From: Mycobacterium dioxanotrophicus
GTDB taxonomy: Bacteria; Actinomycetota; Actinomycetes; Mycobacteriales; Mycobacteriaceae
Direction: 5' to 3'
Assembly: GCF_002157835.1 (NCBI RefSeq)
Contig: NZ_CP020809.1
Location: forward strand, 1,054,001 to 1,118,000
Length of the DNA: 64,000 nt
Part shown: positions 1-7,976 of the stretch, piece by piece
Numbering within the stretch: position 1 is the first letter of the stretch
How the letters are laid out: each line of letters begins with the position of its first letter
The notes under the pieces: model-generated
Told to the model about the DNA's origin: nothing
Database searches by the model: none
The model's input: only the letters and a program-made list of their open reading frames with translations
Translations under genes and position numbers: made by a program

Positions 1-268
1 CACCGCGGCGGGTTTAAGACAGCTCATAGCTTTCATCTCTAGGATGACGGCGGCAGACCGTGCCGAACTGGAAGGGGTGAGTGCCGAGCGGGCGCCACAG
101 ATCGTGGCCGGAGCTTTGGTAGCTGAGGCCAGCATGCGAGCCCTCGAAGTCGAATCAGTCGATATTTGCCCCTGGGCGTTGCGGGAGGGGCTGATTCTGC
201 GGAAACTCGACAGCGAGGCCGATGGCACCGCCCTGGTGCAGACATCGACGCGGGATGCTGCACGGTAG
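1..268 (+). CDS. ppx1: Exopolyphosphatase Ppx1 (Ppx/GppA family), 3' end only
   Basis: Only the C-terminal part is present; the reading frame is open from base 2 and ends at 266-268. The visible protein contains GLRQLIAFISR before an internal ATG at 44, then ERAPQIVAGALVAEASMRAL and ICPWALREGLILRKLDS. These match my memory of the C-terminus of mycobacterial Ppx/GppA proteins (Rv0496 in M. tuberculosis), which hydrolyse polyphosphate and related phosphate anhydrides. The catalytic ASKHA core lies outside the window. The ATG at 44 is internal, since family-like sequence continues upstream of it. The Rv0497-like gene follows 30 bp later on the same strand, as in M. tuberculosis. Confidence 0.9.
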   Translation, partial: TAAGLRQLIAFISRMTAADRAELEGVSAERAPQIVAGALVAEASMRALEVESVDICPWALREGLILRKLDSEADGTALVQTSTRDAAR

Positions 269-298
269 GAATAGCTAGCCCCAAAGGCAATACAGGAC

Positions 299-1342
299 AT
301 GACTGGACCAGAAGATAGCCACGCCGCCACCCGGCCGATCTCGGTTGCGGAACTGCTGGCAAAGAACGGCACCATCGGCGCCCCTCCCGTCGGCGGTCGC
401 CGGAGGCGGCGCCGGGGCAACAGCGACGCGGTGACCGTCGCCGAACTCACCGGCGAGATCCCGATCGTCTCCGACCATGCCGACGAGCCGGAGGAAGCGC
501 CCGCCGAGAAGGCCGAGAAGCCGGCCGCGCCGGCGCGCCCGACCCGGCCGGATGACACCGACGTCGTGGTACCGGCCGCGCCGACCAACGGCGCACCGGT
601 GACCGACGACACAACCGAGGCCGAAGCCGAGGACACCGCCGGGGACGTCACCGACGCGGAAGCCGATTACCAGGCCCACCTGGATGCCCGTGACGCCGAC
701 CCGGAGCCGGTCGAATTCAAGCCGAGCGCCCGCCGTCCGCAGTACACCCGACCGCTGCGCGACTACCAGCCGTCGGGTACCGGGGCCGAGCGCATGAGCC
801 CGGACCTGCTGGAGGACACCGACGACGACGAGTCCGCGGCCGACGACGAGCGTCCGGCGTACCTGGGCTCGACGCTCGGACCGCTGTTCGGTGGCCAGTC
901 GGTGGCCGACGACGTGGCCCGCCGACGTGGCAGGCCCGGGCCCGAGGACATCGACCTCGAAGACCGGGACCCCGACGAGCACGATGAGCACACCGACCGC
1001 GACGAAGCCGACGAGGTCGACCAGGCCGACGAGCTCGACGAGCACGAGAAAGCCGCCGGATCCGGCGCCCGCGTCGGCGGTACCTCGCTGATGCACGGCC
1101 TGTGGGTGGTCGGGCAGTGCGTCATCGCCGTCGCCTTCGGGGCGGGCCTGTTCATCGCCTTCGACCAGCTGTGGAAGTGGAACACCATCGTCGCGTTGAT
1201 CCTCGGTGTCCTGGTCATCCTCGGCCTGGCCGGGGGAGTGCGGGTGGTCCGCAAGACCGAGGACATCGGCAGCACCCTGACCGCGGTGGCCGTGGGTGCG
1301 CTGGTGACGTTCGGGCCGTTGGCTCTACTGCAGGCGAGCTGA
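299..1342 (+). CDS. Rv0497-like conserved membrane protein with long disordered N-terminus
   Basis: The 347-residue protein starts at an ATG (MTGPEDSHAATRPISVAELL). The first 260 residues are rich in Asp, Glu, Pro and Arg, with a short basic patch (GGRRRRRRG, residues 33-41), and look disordered. Two hydrophobic segments at about residues 265-285 and 290-310, and a third stretch near 325-345, form the membrane part. Position after ppx1 and before a sugar-isomerase gene matches Rv0497. No enzymatic motif is visible and the function is unknown. The N-terminal ISVAELLAKNG segment is the most conserved-looking soluble part and could bind a partner. Confidence 0.85.
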   Translation: MTGPEDSHAATRPISVAELLAKNGTIGAPPVGGRRRRRRGNSDAVTVAELTGEIPIVSDHADEPEEAPAEKAEKPAAPARPTRPDDTDVVVPAAPTNGAPVTDDTTEAEAEDTAGDVTDAEADYQAHLDARDADPEPVEFKPSARRPQYTRPLRDYQPSGTGAERMSPDLLEDTDDDESAADDERPAYLGSTLGPLFGGQSVADDVARRRGRPGPEDIDLEDRDPDEHDEHTDRDEADEVDQADELDEHEKAAGSGARVGGTSLMHGLWVVGQCVIAVAFGAGLFIAFDQLWKWNTIVALILGVLVILGLAGGVRVVRKTEDIGSTLTAVAVGALVTFGPLALLQAS

Positions 1343-1364
1343 TTACGCGGTAGACAGTTACCTC

Positions 1365-2210
1365 GTGCGCCCAGCCATCAAGGTCGGCCTGTCCACTGCC
1401 TCGGTCTATCCGCTGAGGACCGAGGCCGCCTTCGAACACGCGGCCCGGCTCGGCTACGACGGCGTCGAGCTCATGGTGTGGGCGGAGTCGGTCAGCCAGG
1501 ACATCGATGCTGTCGCGGCGATGTCGAAGCGCTACAACATGCCCGTGCTGTCGGTGCACGCGCCGTGCCTGCTGATCTCGCAGCGGGTGTGGGGCGCCAA
1601 CCCGATTCCCAAGCTGGAACGCAGCGTGCGGGCCGCCGAACAGCTGGGCGCCCAGACGGTCGTGGTGCATCCGCCGTTCCGGTGGCAGCGCCGCTACGCC
1701 GAAGGATTCGGCGAGCAGGTGGCCGAGCTCGAGGCCGGTAGCGACGTGCTGGTCGCGGTCGAGAACATGTTCCCGTTCCGCGCCGACCGCTTCTTCGGCG
1801 CGGGCGAGACATCCATCGAGAGGATGCGAAAGCGCGGCGGTAGGCCAGGACCCGGCATATCCGCGTTCGCGCCGTCCTACGACCCGCTGGACGGCAATCA
1901 CGCCCACTACACGCTCGACCTCAGCCACACCGCGACCGCGGGCACCGACGCACTGGACATGGCCCGCCGGATGGGCGACGGGCTGGCGCATCTGCACCTG
2001 TGCGACGGCAACGGTGCGTCCACCGACGAGCACCTGGTGCCCGGCCGTGGCACCCAGCCCACCGCCCAGGTGTGCCAGATGCTGGCGGCCGGGAACTTCT
2101 CGGGCCACGTCATCCTGGAGATCACCACGTCGAGCGCCCGGACGGCCACCGAGCGCGACGCGCTGCTGACCGAAGCGCTGAAGTTTGCCAGGGCGCACCT
2201 GATGCGCTGA
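1365..2210 (+). CDS. Sugar phosphate isomerase/epimerase-like TIM-barrel protein (Rv0498 type)
   Basis: A 281-residue protein starting at GTG (MRPAIKVGLSTASVYPL). It has the xylose-isomerase-like (AP endonuclease family 2) pattern: YDGVELMVWAES near residue 30, VLSVHAPCLL near 60, VVVHPPFRWQ near 100, VAVENMFPF near 130, YTLDLSHTATAG near 185 and LAHLHLCDGNG near 207. The His, Glu and Asp residues in these segments are typical metal ligands of the fold. The substrate is unknown. It sits 22 bp after the Rv0497-like gene and 33 bp before proC, in conserved order, so the three are probably co-transcribed. Confidence 0.85.
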   Translation: MRPAIKVGLSTASVYPLRTEAAFEHAARLGYDGVELMVWAESVSQDIDAVAAMSKRYNMPVLSVHAPCLLISQRVWGANPIPKLERSVRAAEQLGAQTVVVHPPFRWQRRYAEGFGEQVAELEAGSDVLVAVENMFPFRADRFFGAGETSIERMRKRGGRPGPGISAFAPSYDPLDGNHAHYTLDLSHTATAGTDALDMARRMGDGLAHLHLCDGNGASTDEHLVPGRGTQPTAQVCQMLAAGNFSGHVILEITTSSARTATERDALLTEALKFARAHLMR

Positions 2211-2243
2211 GGCGCCGGTTCGGTCCCCGCGCCGGCTCGTGCA

Positions 2244-3113
2244 ATGCTGTGGCGCATGTCGAGAATCGCGATCATCGGTGGCGGAAGCATGGGCGAGGCC
2301 CTGCTGTCCGGCTTGTTACGGGCCGGCAGGCAGGTCAAGGATTTGGTGGTCGCCGAGAAGCACCCTGATCGGGCCAAATACCTGGCGGAGAAGTACTCCG
2401 TGCTGGTCACGTCGGTCGCCGACGCCGCGGACAATGCGGCCTACGTCATCGTCGCGGTGAAGCCCAGCGACGTGGAGTACGTCGTCGACGAGGTCGCCGG
2501 TGCCGCGGCGGCCGCCGACAGCGACACCGAGCAGGTGTTCGTCTCCATCGCCGCGGGTGTCAGCACCGCGTACTACGAGGCCAAGCTGCCGGCCGGGGCG
2601 CCGGTGATCCGCGTCATGCCCAACACCCCGATCCTCGTCGGTGGTGGCATCAGCGCGGTGGCCCCGGGCCGGTTCGCGACCCCCGAACAGCTCAAGGAGG
2701 TCTCGGGGATCTTCGATGCCGTCGGCGGTGTCATCACGGTCGCCGAGGCGCAACTGGACGCCGTCACGGCCGTCTCGGGTTCCGGGCCCGCGTACTTCTT
2801 CCTGATGGTCGAGGCCCTCGTGGATGCGGCCGTGGCGGCCGGATTGTCGCGTTCTGTGGCCACCGATCTGGTGGTGCAGACGATGGCCGGGTCGGCCGCG
2901 ATGCTGCTGGAACGCCTCGATGAGGTGACCGCCGCGGGCGACGCCGCGCTGGACACCACCGCTGCGGCGCTGCGCGCCATGGTGACCTCTCCGGCCGGTA
3001 CCACCGCCGCTGGGCTGCGCGAACTGGAGCGTGGCGGATTCCGGGCCGCGCTCGGCAACGCCGTCGAGGCTGCGAAAACGCGGTCTGAGCAGCTAGGAAT
3101 CACATCAGAGTAA
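2244..3113 (+). CDS. proC: Pyrroline-5-carboxylate reductase
   Basis: ProC reduces pyrroline-5-carboxylate to proline with NAD(P)H in the cytoplasm. The 289-residue protein has the Rossmann motif IAIIGGGSMGEALLSG at the N-terminus, VAVKPSDVE near residue 72, VIRVMPNTP near 122 and the C-terminal dimerisation region VTAVSGSGPAYFFLMVEAL and VTSPAGTTAAGL, all typical of the family. Two ATGs compete: 2244 (MLWRMSRIAI) and 2256 (MSRIAI). No clear ribosome binding site decides between them. The M. tuberculosis protein, as I recall it, is also annotated with a four-residue lead before the second Met, so the longer form is given. Confidence 0.95.
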   Translation: MLWRMSRIAIIGGGSMGEALLSGLLRAGRQVKDLVVAEKHPDRAKYLAEKYSVLVTSVADAADNAAYVIVAVKPSDVEYVVDEVAGAAAAADSDTEQVFVSIAAGVSTAYYEAKLPAGAPVIRVMPNTPILVGGGISAVAPGRFATPEQLKEVSGIFDAVGGVITVAEAQLDAVTAVSGSGPAYFFLMVEALVDAAVAAGLSRSVATDLVVQTMAGSAAMLLERLDEVTAAGDAALDTTAAALRAMVTSPAGTTAAGLRELERGGFRAALGNAVEAAKTRSEQLGITSE

Positions 3114-3251
3114 TTAGATAATTTCTGACCGATTAGCCCACACCCGTCGCAGTAACCCCACCCGCCACGCTATTCTCCCTTTGTATGCGCGGATCGGTGC
3201 CAGCGGTGGGGAAGCCGCTGGAACTGTCCGTGCCTGATTGATTGGGTTGCG

Positions 3252-3482
3252 ATGACGTCTATGAACGGGCCATCGGCGCGGGATTCGGCTGGCGACGGCC
3301 AGCCCCGAGCTCAATTTCTCACAGTCGCCGAGGTGGCGAACCTGATGAGGGTGTCGAAGATGACGGTGTACCGGTTGGTGCACAACGGCGAGTTGCCCGC
3401 CGTTCGGGTGGGTCGCTCGTTCCGCGTGCACGCCAAGGCCGTGCACGATCTGCTGGAGACCTCCTACTTCGACGCGGGCTAA
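3252..3482 (+). CDS. BldC/excisionase-type helix-turn-helix DNA-binding protein (Rv0500A type)
   Basis: A 76-residue protein. Residues 20-70 form a MerR-like winged helix: FLTVAEVANLMRVSKMTVYR is the helix-turn-helix, and VHNGELPAVRVGRSFRVHA is the wing of the excisionase/BldC family. It has no effector domain, so it probably acts as a small architectural or developmental-type transcription factor. The N-terminal 18 residues are low complexity. The gene stands alone between proC and the bS22 gene, with 138 bp upstream. This order is conserved in mycobacteria. Targets cannot be told from the sequence. Confidence 0.88.
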   Translation: MTSMNGPSARDSAGDGQPRAQFLTVAEVANLMRVSKMTVYRLVHNGELPAVRVGRSFRVHAKAVHDLLETSYFDAG

Positions 3483-3571
3483 GCGGCAGCCGTTTTCCGT
3501 TTCACTGGCGGGCCCGGGTAAAGTGACCGGGTCAACCAATTGCTGTCTAGGTAGCGGAGTCACCGGGATTC

Positions 3572-3673
3572 ATGGGTTCAGTCATCAAGAAGCGTCGTAA
3601 GCGCATGTCGAAGAAGAAGCACCGTAAGCTGCTTCGACGCACCCGGGTGCAGCGTAGAAAGCTCGGCAAGTAG
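3572..3673 (+). CDS. Small ribosomal subunit protein bS22 (33 aa)
   Basis: A 33-codon gene reading [19 protein letters not shown] and ending RRKLGK; 19 of the residues are Lys or Arg. This composition and sequence match the short basic protein seen in the small subunit of the M. smegmatis ribosome and named bS22 (established knowledge). Such proteins sit in rRNA helices near the decoding site. The gene lies 89 bp after the helix-turn-helix gene and 29 bp before the galE2-like gene, as in other mycobacteria. It is easily missed because of its length. Confidence 0.93.
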
Positions 3674-3702
3674 CTTTCAGCCCCGGCCGTTAGGCTTGCC
3701 AG

Positions 3703-4824
3703 ATGGATTCTGATGGTCGTTCTCCAGGGCGCTCGCCAGGCAGCACCGGTGATTCAGGTGGCTCAGAATCCACCGACGCGGCGCCCTACCCCAAAGTGGT
3801 ACTGGTCACGGGGGCCTGCCGGTTCCTGGGCGGTTACCTGACCGCTCGGCTGGCGCAGAACCCCCTGATCAACCATGTGATCGCGGTTGACGCGATCACG
3901 CCGAGCAAGGATCTGCTCCGTCGGATGGGCCGGGCCGAGTTCGTTCGGGCCGATATACGCAACCCGTTCATCGCCAAGGTGATCCGGAACGGGGACGTCG
4001 ACACCGTGGTGCATGCCGCCGCCGCGTCGTACGCGCCCCGCTCCGGCGGGCGGGCCACGTTGAAGGAACTCAACGTGATGGGCGCCATCCAGCTGTTCGC
4101 GGCATGTCAGAAGACGCCGTCAGTACGCCGGGTGGTGCTCAAGTCCACCTCCGAGGTGTACGGCGCCAGCTCGCGTGACCCGGTGATGTTCACCGAGGAC
4201 AGCAGCGCGCGCCGACCCCCGGGCGAAGGATTCGCCCGGGACAGTATCGACATCGAGGGCTACGCCCGCGGCTTGGCGCGGCGTCGTCCCGACATCGCGG
4301 TGACCATCCTGCGGCTGGCCAACATGATCGGCCCCGCGATGGACACCGCGCTCTCGCGGTACCTGGCGGGCCCTGTGGTGCCCTCGGTGGTCGGGCACGA
4401 CGCGCGACTGCAGTTGCTGCATGAGCAGGACGCCCTGGGCGCGTTGGAACGCGCGACCGTCGCCGGCAAACCCGGCACCTTCAACATCGGTGGCTCGGGC
4501 ATCATCATGATGAGCCAGGCCATCCGTCGATCGGGCCGGCTGCGGCTACCCGTACCACGTTCGGCGCTGGCCGCCGTGGATTCGCTGAGCCGGGCCACCC
4601 GCTCCACCGAACTCGATCGCGAACAGCTGAACTATCTCAGTTACGGCCGCGTCATGGACACCACGCGCATGCACAGGGATCTGGGCTACAGTCCAAAGTG
4701 GACGACTGCCGAGGCATTCGACGACTACGTCCGGGGTCGTGGTTTGACGCCGATCCTCGATCCGCGATGGGTACGCTCAATGGAGAGCAGCGCCGTGGCG
4801 ATGGCGCAGCGTTGGGGACGATAA
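3703..4824 (+). CDS. NAD-dependent epimerase/dehydratase-like protein (Rv0501, annotated galE2)
   Basis: A 373-residue extended short-chain dehydrogenase-like protein. The nucleotide-binding segment VVLVTGACRFLGGYLTARL starts near residue 30, followed by RADIRNP near 85 and VVHAAAASYAPRSGG near 103. Two departures from active epimerases are visible. The central Gly of TGxxGxxG is Arg (TGACRFLG), and the expected YxxxK position reads GYARGLARR, with no Lys four residues after the Tyr. The M. tuberculosis orthologue, as I recall it, shares both. UDP-galactose epimerase activity is therefore doubtful. It precedes the acyltransferase gene by 36 bp, suggesting co-expression. Confidence 0.82.
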   Translation: MDSDGRSPGRSPGSTGDSGGSESTDAAPYPKVVLVTGACRFLGGYLTARLAQNPLINHVIAVDAITPSKDLLRRMGRAEFVRADIRNPFIAKVIRNGDVDTVVHAAAASYAPRSGGRATLKELNVMGAIQLFAACQKTPSVRRVVLKSTSEVYGASSRDPVMFTEDSSARRPPGEGFARDSIDIEGYARGLARRRPDIAVTILRLANMIGPAMDTALSRYLAGPVVPSVVGHDARLQLLHEQDALGALERATVAGKPGTFNIGGSGIIMMSQAIRRSGRLRLPVPRSALAAVDSLSRATRSTELDREQLNYLSYGRVMDTTRMHRDLGYSPKWTTAEAFDDYVRGRGLTPILDPRWVRSMESSAVAMAQRWGR

Positions 4825-4860
4825 GAATCAGCTTTACCGGGGTGGGGAGAAGGTATCGAC

Positions 4861-5928
4861 GTGGCGGGCGAACCTAAAGCCAAAGTCATTCCGCTACATG
4901 GCAATTCGAATCGCGCAACATCAGCGCGGCGGGCAGCCCAACGCTCCGAGAGCGCACGGCGGCACCCGTCGCTGCTGGCCGATCCGGGTACCCGCGCATC
5001 CGCGGAACAGATCGCGGCGGTGGTGCGCGAAATCGACGAGCGGCGCGGTGCCGTATCGGGGTCCGCGACCGTCGACAACACCCCCACGGAGCTTGCCAAG
5101 CAGATCGCCGCGGCGAGTGAATTCCTTCGCAAACGGATGGCCGGCGACTACTCGGTCGACGAGTTCGGGTTCGACGAGCACCTCAACAACGCTATCTTCC
5201 TGCCTTTGCTGAGAATGCTCTTCCGGTCATGGTTCCGGGTCGAGGTTTCCGGCATCGAGAACCTGCCCGAGACCGGTGCGGCGCTCGTCGTCGCCAACCA
5301 CGCGGGCACCCTGCCCTTCGACGGGTTGATGACCCAGGTGGCCGTCCACGATCACACCCCGGCACACCGCGACCTGCGCCTGCTGGCCGCCCACCTGGTC
5401 TTCGACCTGCCCATGGTCGGGCAGCTCGCCCGCAAGGCCGGCCATACCGTCGCCTGCACCACCGACGCGCACCGCCTGCTGGCCAACGGCGAGCTCACCG
5501 CGGTGTTCCCCGAAGGCTTCAAGGGCCTGGGCAAGAACTTCAAAGACCGCTACAAGCTGCAGAGATTCGGCCGCGGCGGCTTCGTTTCCGCAGCGCTGCG
5601 GGCCAAAGCACCCATCGTGCCGTGCTCGATCGTGGGGTCCGAGGAGATCTATCCCATGGTCGCCGACGTCAAACTGCTGGCCCGGCTGCTGGGTCTGCCG
5701 TACTTCCCGATCACGCCGCTGTTCCCGTTGGCCGGCCCGGCCGGGCTGGTCCCGCTGCCGTCCAAGTGGCACATCCAGTTCGGGGAACCGATCGACACCG
5801 CGGACTACGACGAGACCGCGGCCGACGACCCGATGGTCACCTTCGAGTTGACCGACCAGGTCCGCGAGACCATCCAGCAGACGCTCTACCAGCTGCTGGC
5901 GGGCCGCCGGAACATGTTCTTCGGCTGA
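4861..5928 (+). CDS. Lysophospholipid acyltransferase-family protein (Rv0502 type)
   Basis: A 355-residue protein starting at GTG (MAGEPKAKVIPLHG). Residues 1-110 are variable; the acyltransferase (PlsC-like) domain spans about 115-330. Visible motifs are ALVVANHAGTLPFDGLM near 142, AVFPEGFKGLGKNF near 217 and APIVPCSIVGSEEIYP near 252. The first catalytic block has six residues between His and Asp rather than the usual four, while the FPEG block is standard. It probably acylates a lipid or glycolipid at the membrane; the acceptor is unknown. In M. tuberculosis cmaA2 follows this gene. Here a palindromic repeat lies in its place. Confidence 0.85.
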   Translation: MAGEPKAKVIPLHGNSNRATSARRAAQRSESARRHPSLLADPGTRASAEQIAAVVREIDERRGAVSGSATVDNTPTELAKQIAAASEFLRKRMAGDYSVDEFGFDEHLNNAIFLPLLRMLFRSWFRVEVSGIENLPETGAALVVANHAGTLPFDGLMTQVAVHDHTPAHRDLRLLAAHLVFDLPMVGQLARKAGHTVACTTDAHRLLANGELTAVFPEGFKGLGKNFKDRYKLQRFGRGGFVSAALRAKAPIVPCSIVGSEEIYPMVADVKLLARLLGLPYFPITPLFPLAGPAGLVPLPSKWHIQFGEPIDTADYDETAADDPMVTFELTDQVRETIQQTLYQLLAGRRNMFFG

Positions 5929-5936
5929 GTTTTCGC

Positions 5937-6030
5937 TCGCTGAGCAGACATAGCGGTACCGGAAAACCGGCGTGTCGCGTACTCAAGTTGGGGGCCCCTC
6001 CCGCTTGCGGGGGACTGTTCGCGCAAAGAA
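5937..6030. repeat. Interspersed palindromic repeat, copy A
   Basis: The stretch begins GAGCAGACATAGCGGTACCG (5942 on), continues GGCGTGTCGCG, and ends CTGTTCGCGCAAAGAA. The same blocks occur at 53471-53538, inverted at 52404-52470, and inside resB at 42792-42856. In copy A the right arm is altered by an insertion of GC-rich sequence (GGGGGCCCCTCCCGC near 5990-6004). It fills the space between the convergent acyltransferase and HadA-like genes. Confidence 0.75.
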
Positions 6031-6040
6031 ACCGGCGCGC

Positions 6041-6571
6041 TCAGGCGTTTTGCCCAGCAATCATCTTGGCGATCGCGGCATCGCGCGCCGCAGCGATCTG
6101 CGAGCTGATCTCGCCCGCCTCTTCGGGGTGCGCGGCCTCGCCGAGCATGGTGACGATGCTGGTGGCCACAGGTTTGCCGTCGTCGTCGGTGACCTCGGCC
6201 CGGACCTCGCAGATCACCGTGCCGTGCGACTCGATGACCGAGTCCAGGTACGAGTCGAACCACAGGCGGTCGCCCACCATGATTGGGCGGTGGAAGATCA
6301 GCTTCTGATCGCGGTGCAGCACGCGCTCCAGGTTGATCGGCACGTCGAACTTGTCGAACAGCTCCAGCTGGACCCGCCGCCCGGCAACTGCCAGGAAGGT
6401 CACAGACGCCACCACCGCGTCGTGCCCGTGCTCCTCGGCCGCCTCCTGGCTGTAGTGAGCGGGATGGTCGTCCTTCACCGCTTTGGCGAACTCACGGACC
6501 TTCTCCCGGCCGACCTCGAAATAGTCGGGGTACCGGAAATGGGTCCCGATGATGTCGCTGGCGATGCTCAT
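6041..6571 (-). CDS. HadA/MaoC-like hot-dog dehydratase subunit (UPF0336, Rv0504c type)
   Basis: A 176-residue protein starting [20 protein letters not shown] at the ATG 6571-6569. It resembles the FAS-II 3-hydroxyacyl-ACP dehydratase subunits HadA and HadC: a single hot-dog fold with [15 protein letters not shown] near residue 25, [10 protein letters not shown] near 54 and [20 protein letters not shown] near 90. This class often lacks the catalytic His/Asp pair and works with a HadB-type partner, which is not encoded nearby. The reading frame continues upstream to about 6844, but that extension lies inside the SerB1-like gene and is not family sequence. It lies 64 bp downstream of the SerB1-like gene. 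Confidence 0.87.
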   Translation of the reverse strand: MSIASDIIGTHFRYPDYFEVGREKVREFAKAVKDDHPAHYSQEAAEEHGHDAVVASVTFLAVAGRRVQLELFDKFDVPINLERVLHRDQKLIFHRPIMVGDRLWFDSYLDSVIESHGTVICEVRAEVTDDDGKPVATSIVTMLGEAAHPEEAGEISSQIAAARDAAIAKMIAGQNA

Positions 6572-6635
6572 GTATCTGCGCTCTCCGCTCAAACGTGCCT
6601 GGCGGGTGAGAAGCCTATCAGCGCGTCCGGGTTGC

Positions 6636-7541
6636 TCAGCGAATGTCGTGACGCCGGGAGGCGACCGCGGCCAGGGCACCGCCGAGGGCGCCGAGGGCCA
6701 GTGCGGACGGCACCCCGATCCGGGCGGCCTTGCGCGCGGTGCGGAAATCGCGGATCTCCCAGCCCCGTTCGCGGGCCACGTCGCGCAGCGCGGCATCGGG
6801 ATTGATGGCCACCGCGGTGCCCACCAGCGACAGCATCGGCACATCGTTGAAGCTGTCCGAATACGCCGTGCAGCGACGCAGGTTCAGACCCTCCCGGATG
6901 GCCAGCGACCGCACCGCGTGGGCCTTGCCCGTGCCGTGCAGGATGTCGCCGACCAGCCTGCCGGTGAACACCCCGTCGACCGACTCCGCGACGGTGCCCA
7001 ACGCGCCGGTGAGCCCCAGGCGTTTGGCGATCGTGGCGGCCAGCTCATAGGGCGTCGCGGTGACCAGCCAGACCTGCTGGCCCGCGTCGAGGTGCATCTG
7101 CGCCAGCGCACGGGTGCCGGGCCAGATCTTGTCGGCGATGATCTCGTCGTAGATCTCCTCGCCCAGCTCGGTCAGCTCGGCGGTGGACCTGCCCTCGATG
7201 AACGCCAGCGCCTTCTGCTTGCCCTCCGCGACGTCGTCGCTGTTCTCCTTGCCGGTGAACTGGAACTTGGCCTGCGCATAGACGATCCCGAGGATGTCGG
7301 TGTAGGTGAAGTACTTGCGTGCGGCCAGCCCGCGGGCGAAGTGCACCAGCGACGAACCGTGCACCAAGGTGTTGTCGACGTCGAAGAACGCCGCCGCGGT
7401 CAGGTCGGGCGGAGGCGGGGCAGGTGTGGCGCCCGTGCCGGATTCGGCTGCTTCGGCCTGCAGGCCGGCGACCGCCACCTCGGCGCTGGCCTCGGCGGCA
7501 AGCTCCTGATCTGGCGCATCGGCACTACCGGTTTCGGACAC
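6636..7541 (-). CDS. serB1: HAD-IB family hydrolase (SerB1-like, Rv0505c type)
   Basis: A 301-residue HAD phosphatase. After about 45 Ala/Glu/Pro-rich residues, motif [21 protein letters not shown] gives the nucleophile and acid Asp residues. Motif II is [13 protein letters not shown] near residue 155, and motif IV is [12 protein letters not shown] near 217, supplying the Mg-binding Asp residues. Mycobacterial homologues are annotated as phosphoserine phosphatase SerB1, but HAD-IB proteins act on varied phosphomonoesters and the substrate is unproven. The C-terminus has a short hydrophobic stretch ([17 protein letters not shown]). It is divergent from the glutaredoxin-like gene, with 38 bp between starts. 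Confidence 0.88.
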   Translation of the reverse strand: MSETGSADAPDQELAAEASAEVAVAGLQAEAAESGTGATPAPPPPDLTAAAFFDVDNTLVHGSSLVHFARGLAARKYFTYTDILGIVYAQAKFQFTGKENSDDVAEGKQKALAFIEGRSTAELTELGEEIYDEIIADKIWPGTRALAQMHLDAGQQVWLVTATPYELAATIAKRLGLTGALGTVAESVDGVFTGRLVGDILHGTGKAHAVRSLAIREGLNLRRCTAYSDSFNDVPMLSLVGTAVAINPDAALRDVARERGWEIRDFRTARKAARIGVPSALALGALGGALAAVASRRHDIR

Positions 7542-7579
7542 GGATTCACCCTAGGTCACCGCGCCCGGATACTGGCGGT

Positions 7580-7864
7580 GTGGAGCATCCGCAGCCCGGC
7601 GCAGGCAGCCGGCACACCGTGACGTTGCTGACCCGGGCCGGCTGCGGCCTGTGCGCGCGGGCCGCCGAACAGCTGGCCGCGTTGCGCGACGAGCTCGGCT
7701 TCACGCTGCTGACCACCGACGTCGACAGCGAGGCCGCCGCGGGCAACACCGCCCTGCGGGCCCAGTACGGGGACCTGCTGCCGGTGGTCTTGCTCAACGG
7801 CGTCGAGCACGGCTACTGGGAGGTCGACGAGGCGCAGCTGCGCGACGACCTCGCCACCCTGTGA
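7580..7864 (+). CDS. Glutaredoxin-family thiol protein (Rv0508 type)
   Basis: A protein of about 94 residues starting at GTG 7580 (MEHPQPGAGSRHTVTLLTRAG). The redox centre is CGLC at about residues 22-25, followed by a thioredoxin fold: FTLLTTDVDSEA, then the cis-Pro region GDLLPVVLLNG and EHGYWEVDEAQL. It probably reduces disulfides or buffers thiols in the cytoplasm. A second GTG at 7619 gives a start closer to the fold, so the true start is uncertain. It lies just upstream of hemA; in M. tuberculosis mmpS2 and mmpL2 lie between the SerB1-like gene and this one and are absent here. Confidence 0.8.
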   Translation: MEHPQPGAGSRHTVTLLTRAGCGLCARAAEQLAALRDELGFTLLTTDVDSEAAAGNTALRAQYGDLLPVVLLNGVEHGYWEVDEAQLRDDLATL

Positions 7865-7925
7865 GTCTCCGGTGAGTCGGCGCACGGCGGAACCGGCCAG
7901 CAGTGCGCTGACTAGGAGAAATTTG

Positions 7926-7976
7926 GTGGCCAGAGGTAAAACGTTTACCTTAGATGACGTGGTGATGAAGCCGTGA
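7926..7976 (+). CDS. Possible 16-residue leader peptide overlapping the hemA start
   Basis: A short frame reads [16 protein letters not shown] from GTG 7926 to TGA 7974-7976. It is preceded by AGGAG (7914-7918) at ribosome-binding distance. Its stop overlaps the hemA start in the sequence GTGA (7973-7976), the same coupling used between many genes in this window. hemA itself has no comparable AGGAG upstream, so leader translation could feed hemA translation. A near-palindrome GGTAAA..TTTACC lies inside it. This is inference from layout only. Confidence 0.4.
   Translation: MARGKTFTLDDVVMKP

Noticed and set aside
5937..6030. CRISPR array
   Set aside because: The palindromic units are dispersed singly over 48 kb, not spaced regularly, and no cas genes are present.
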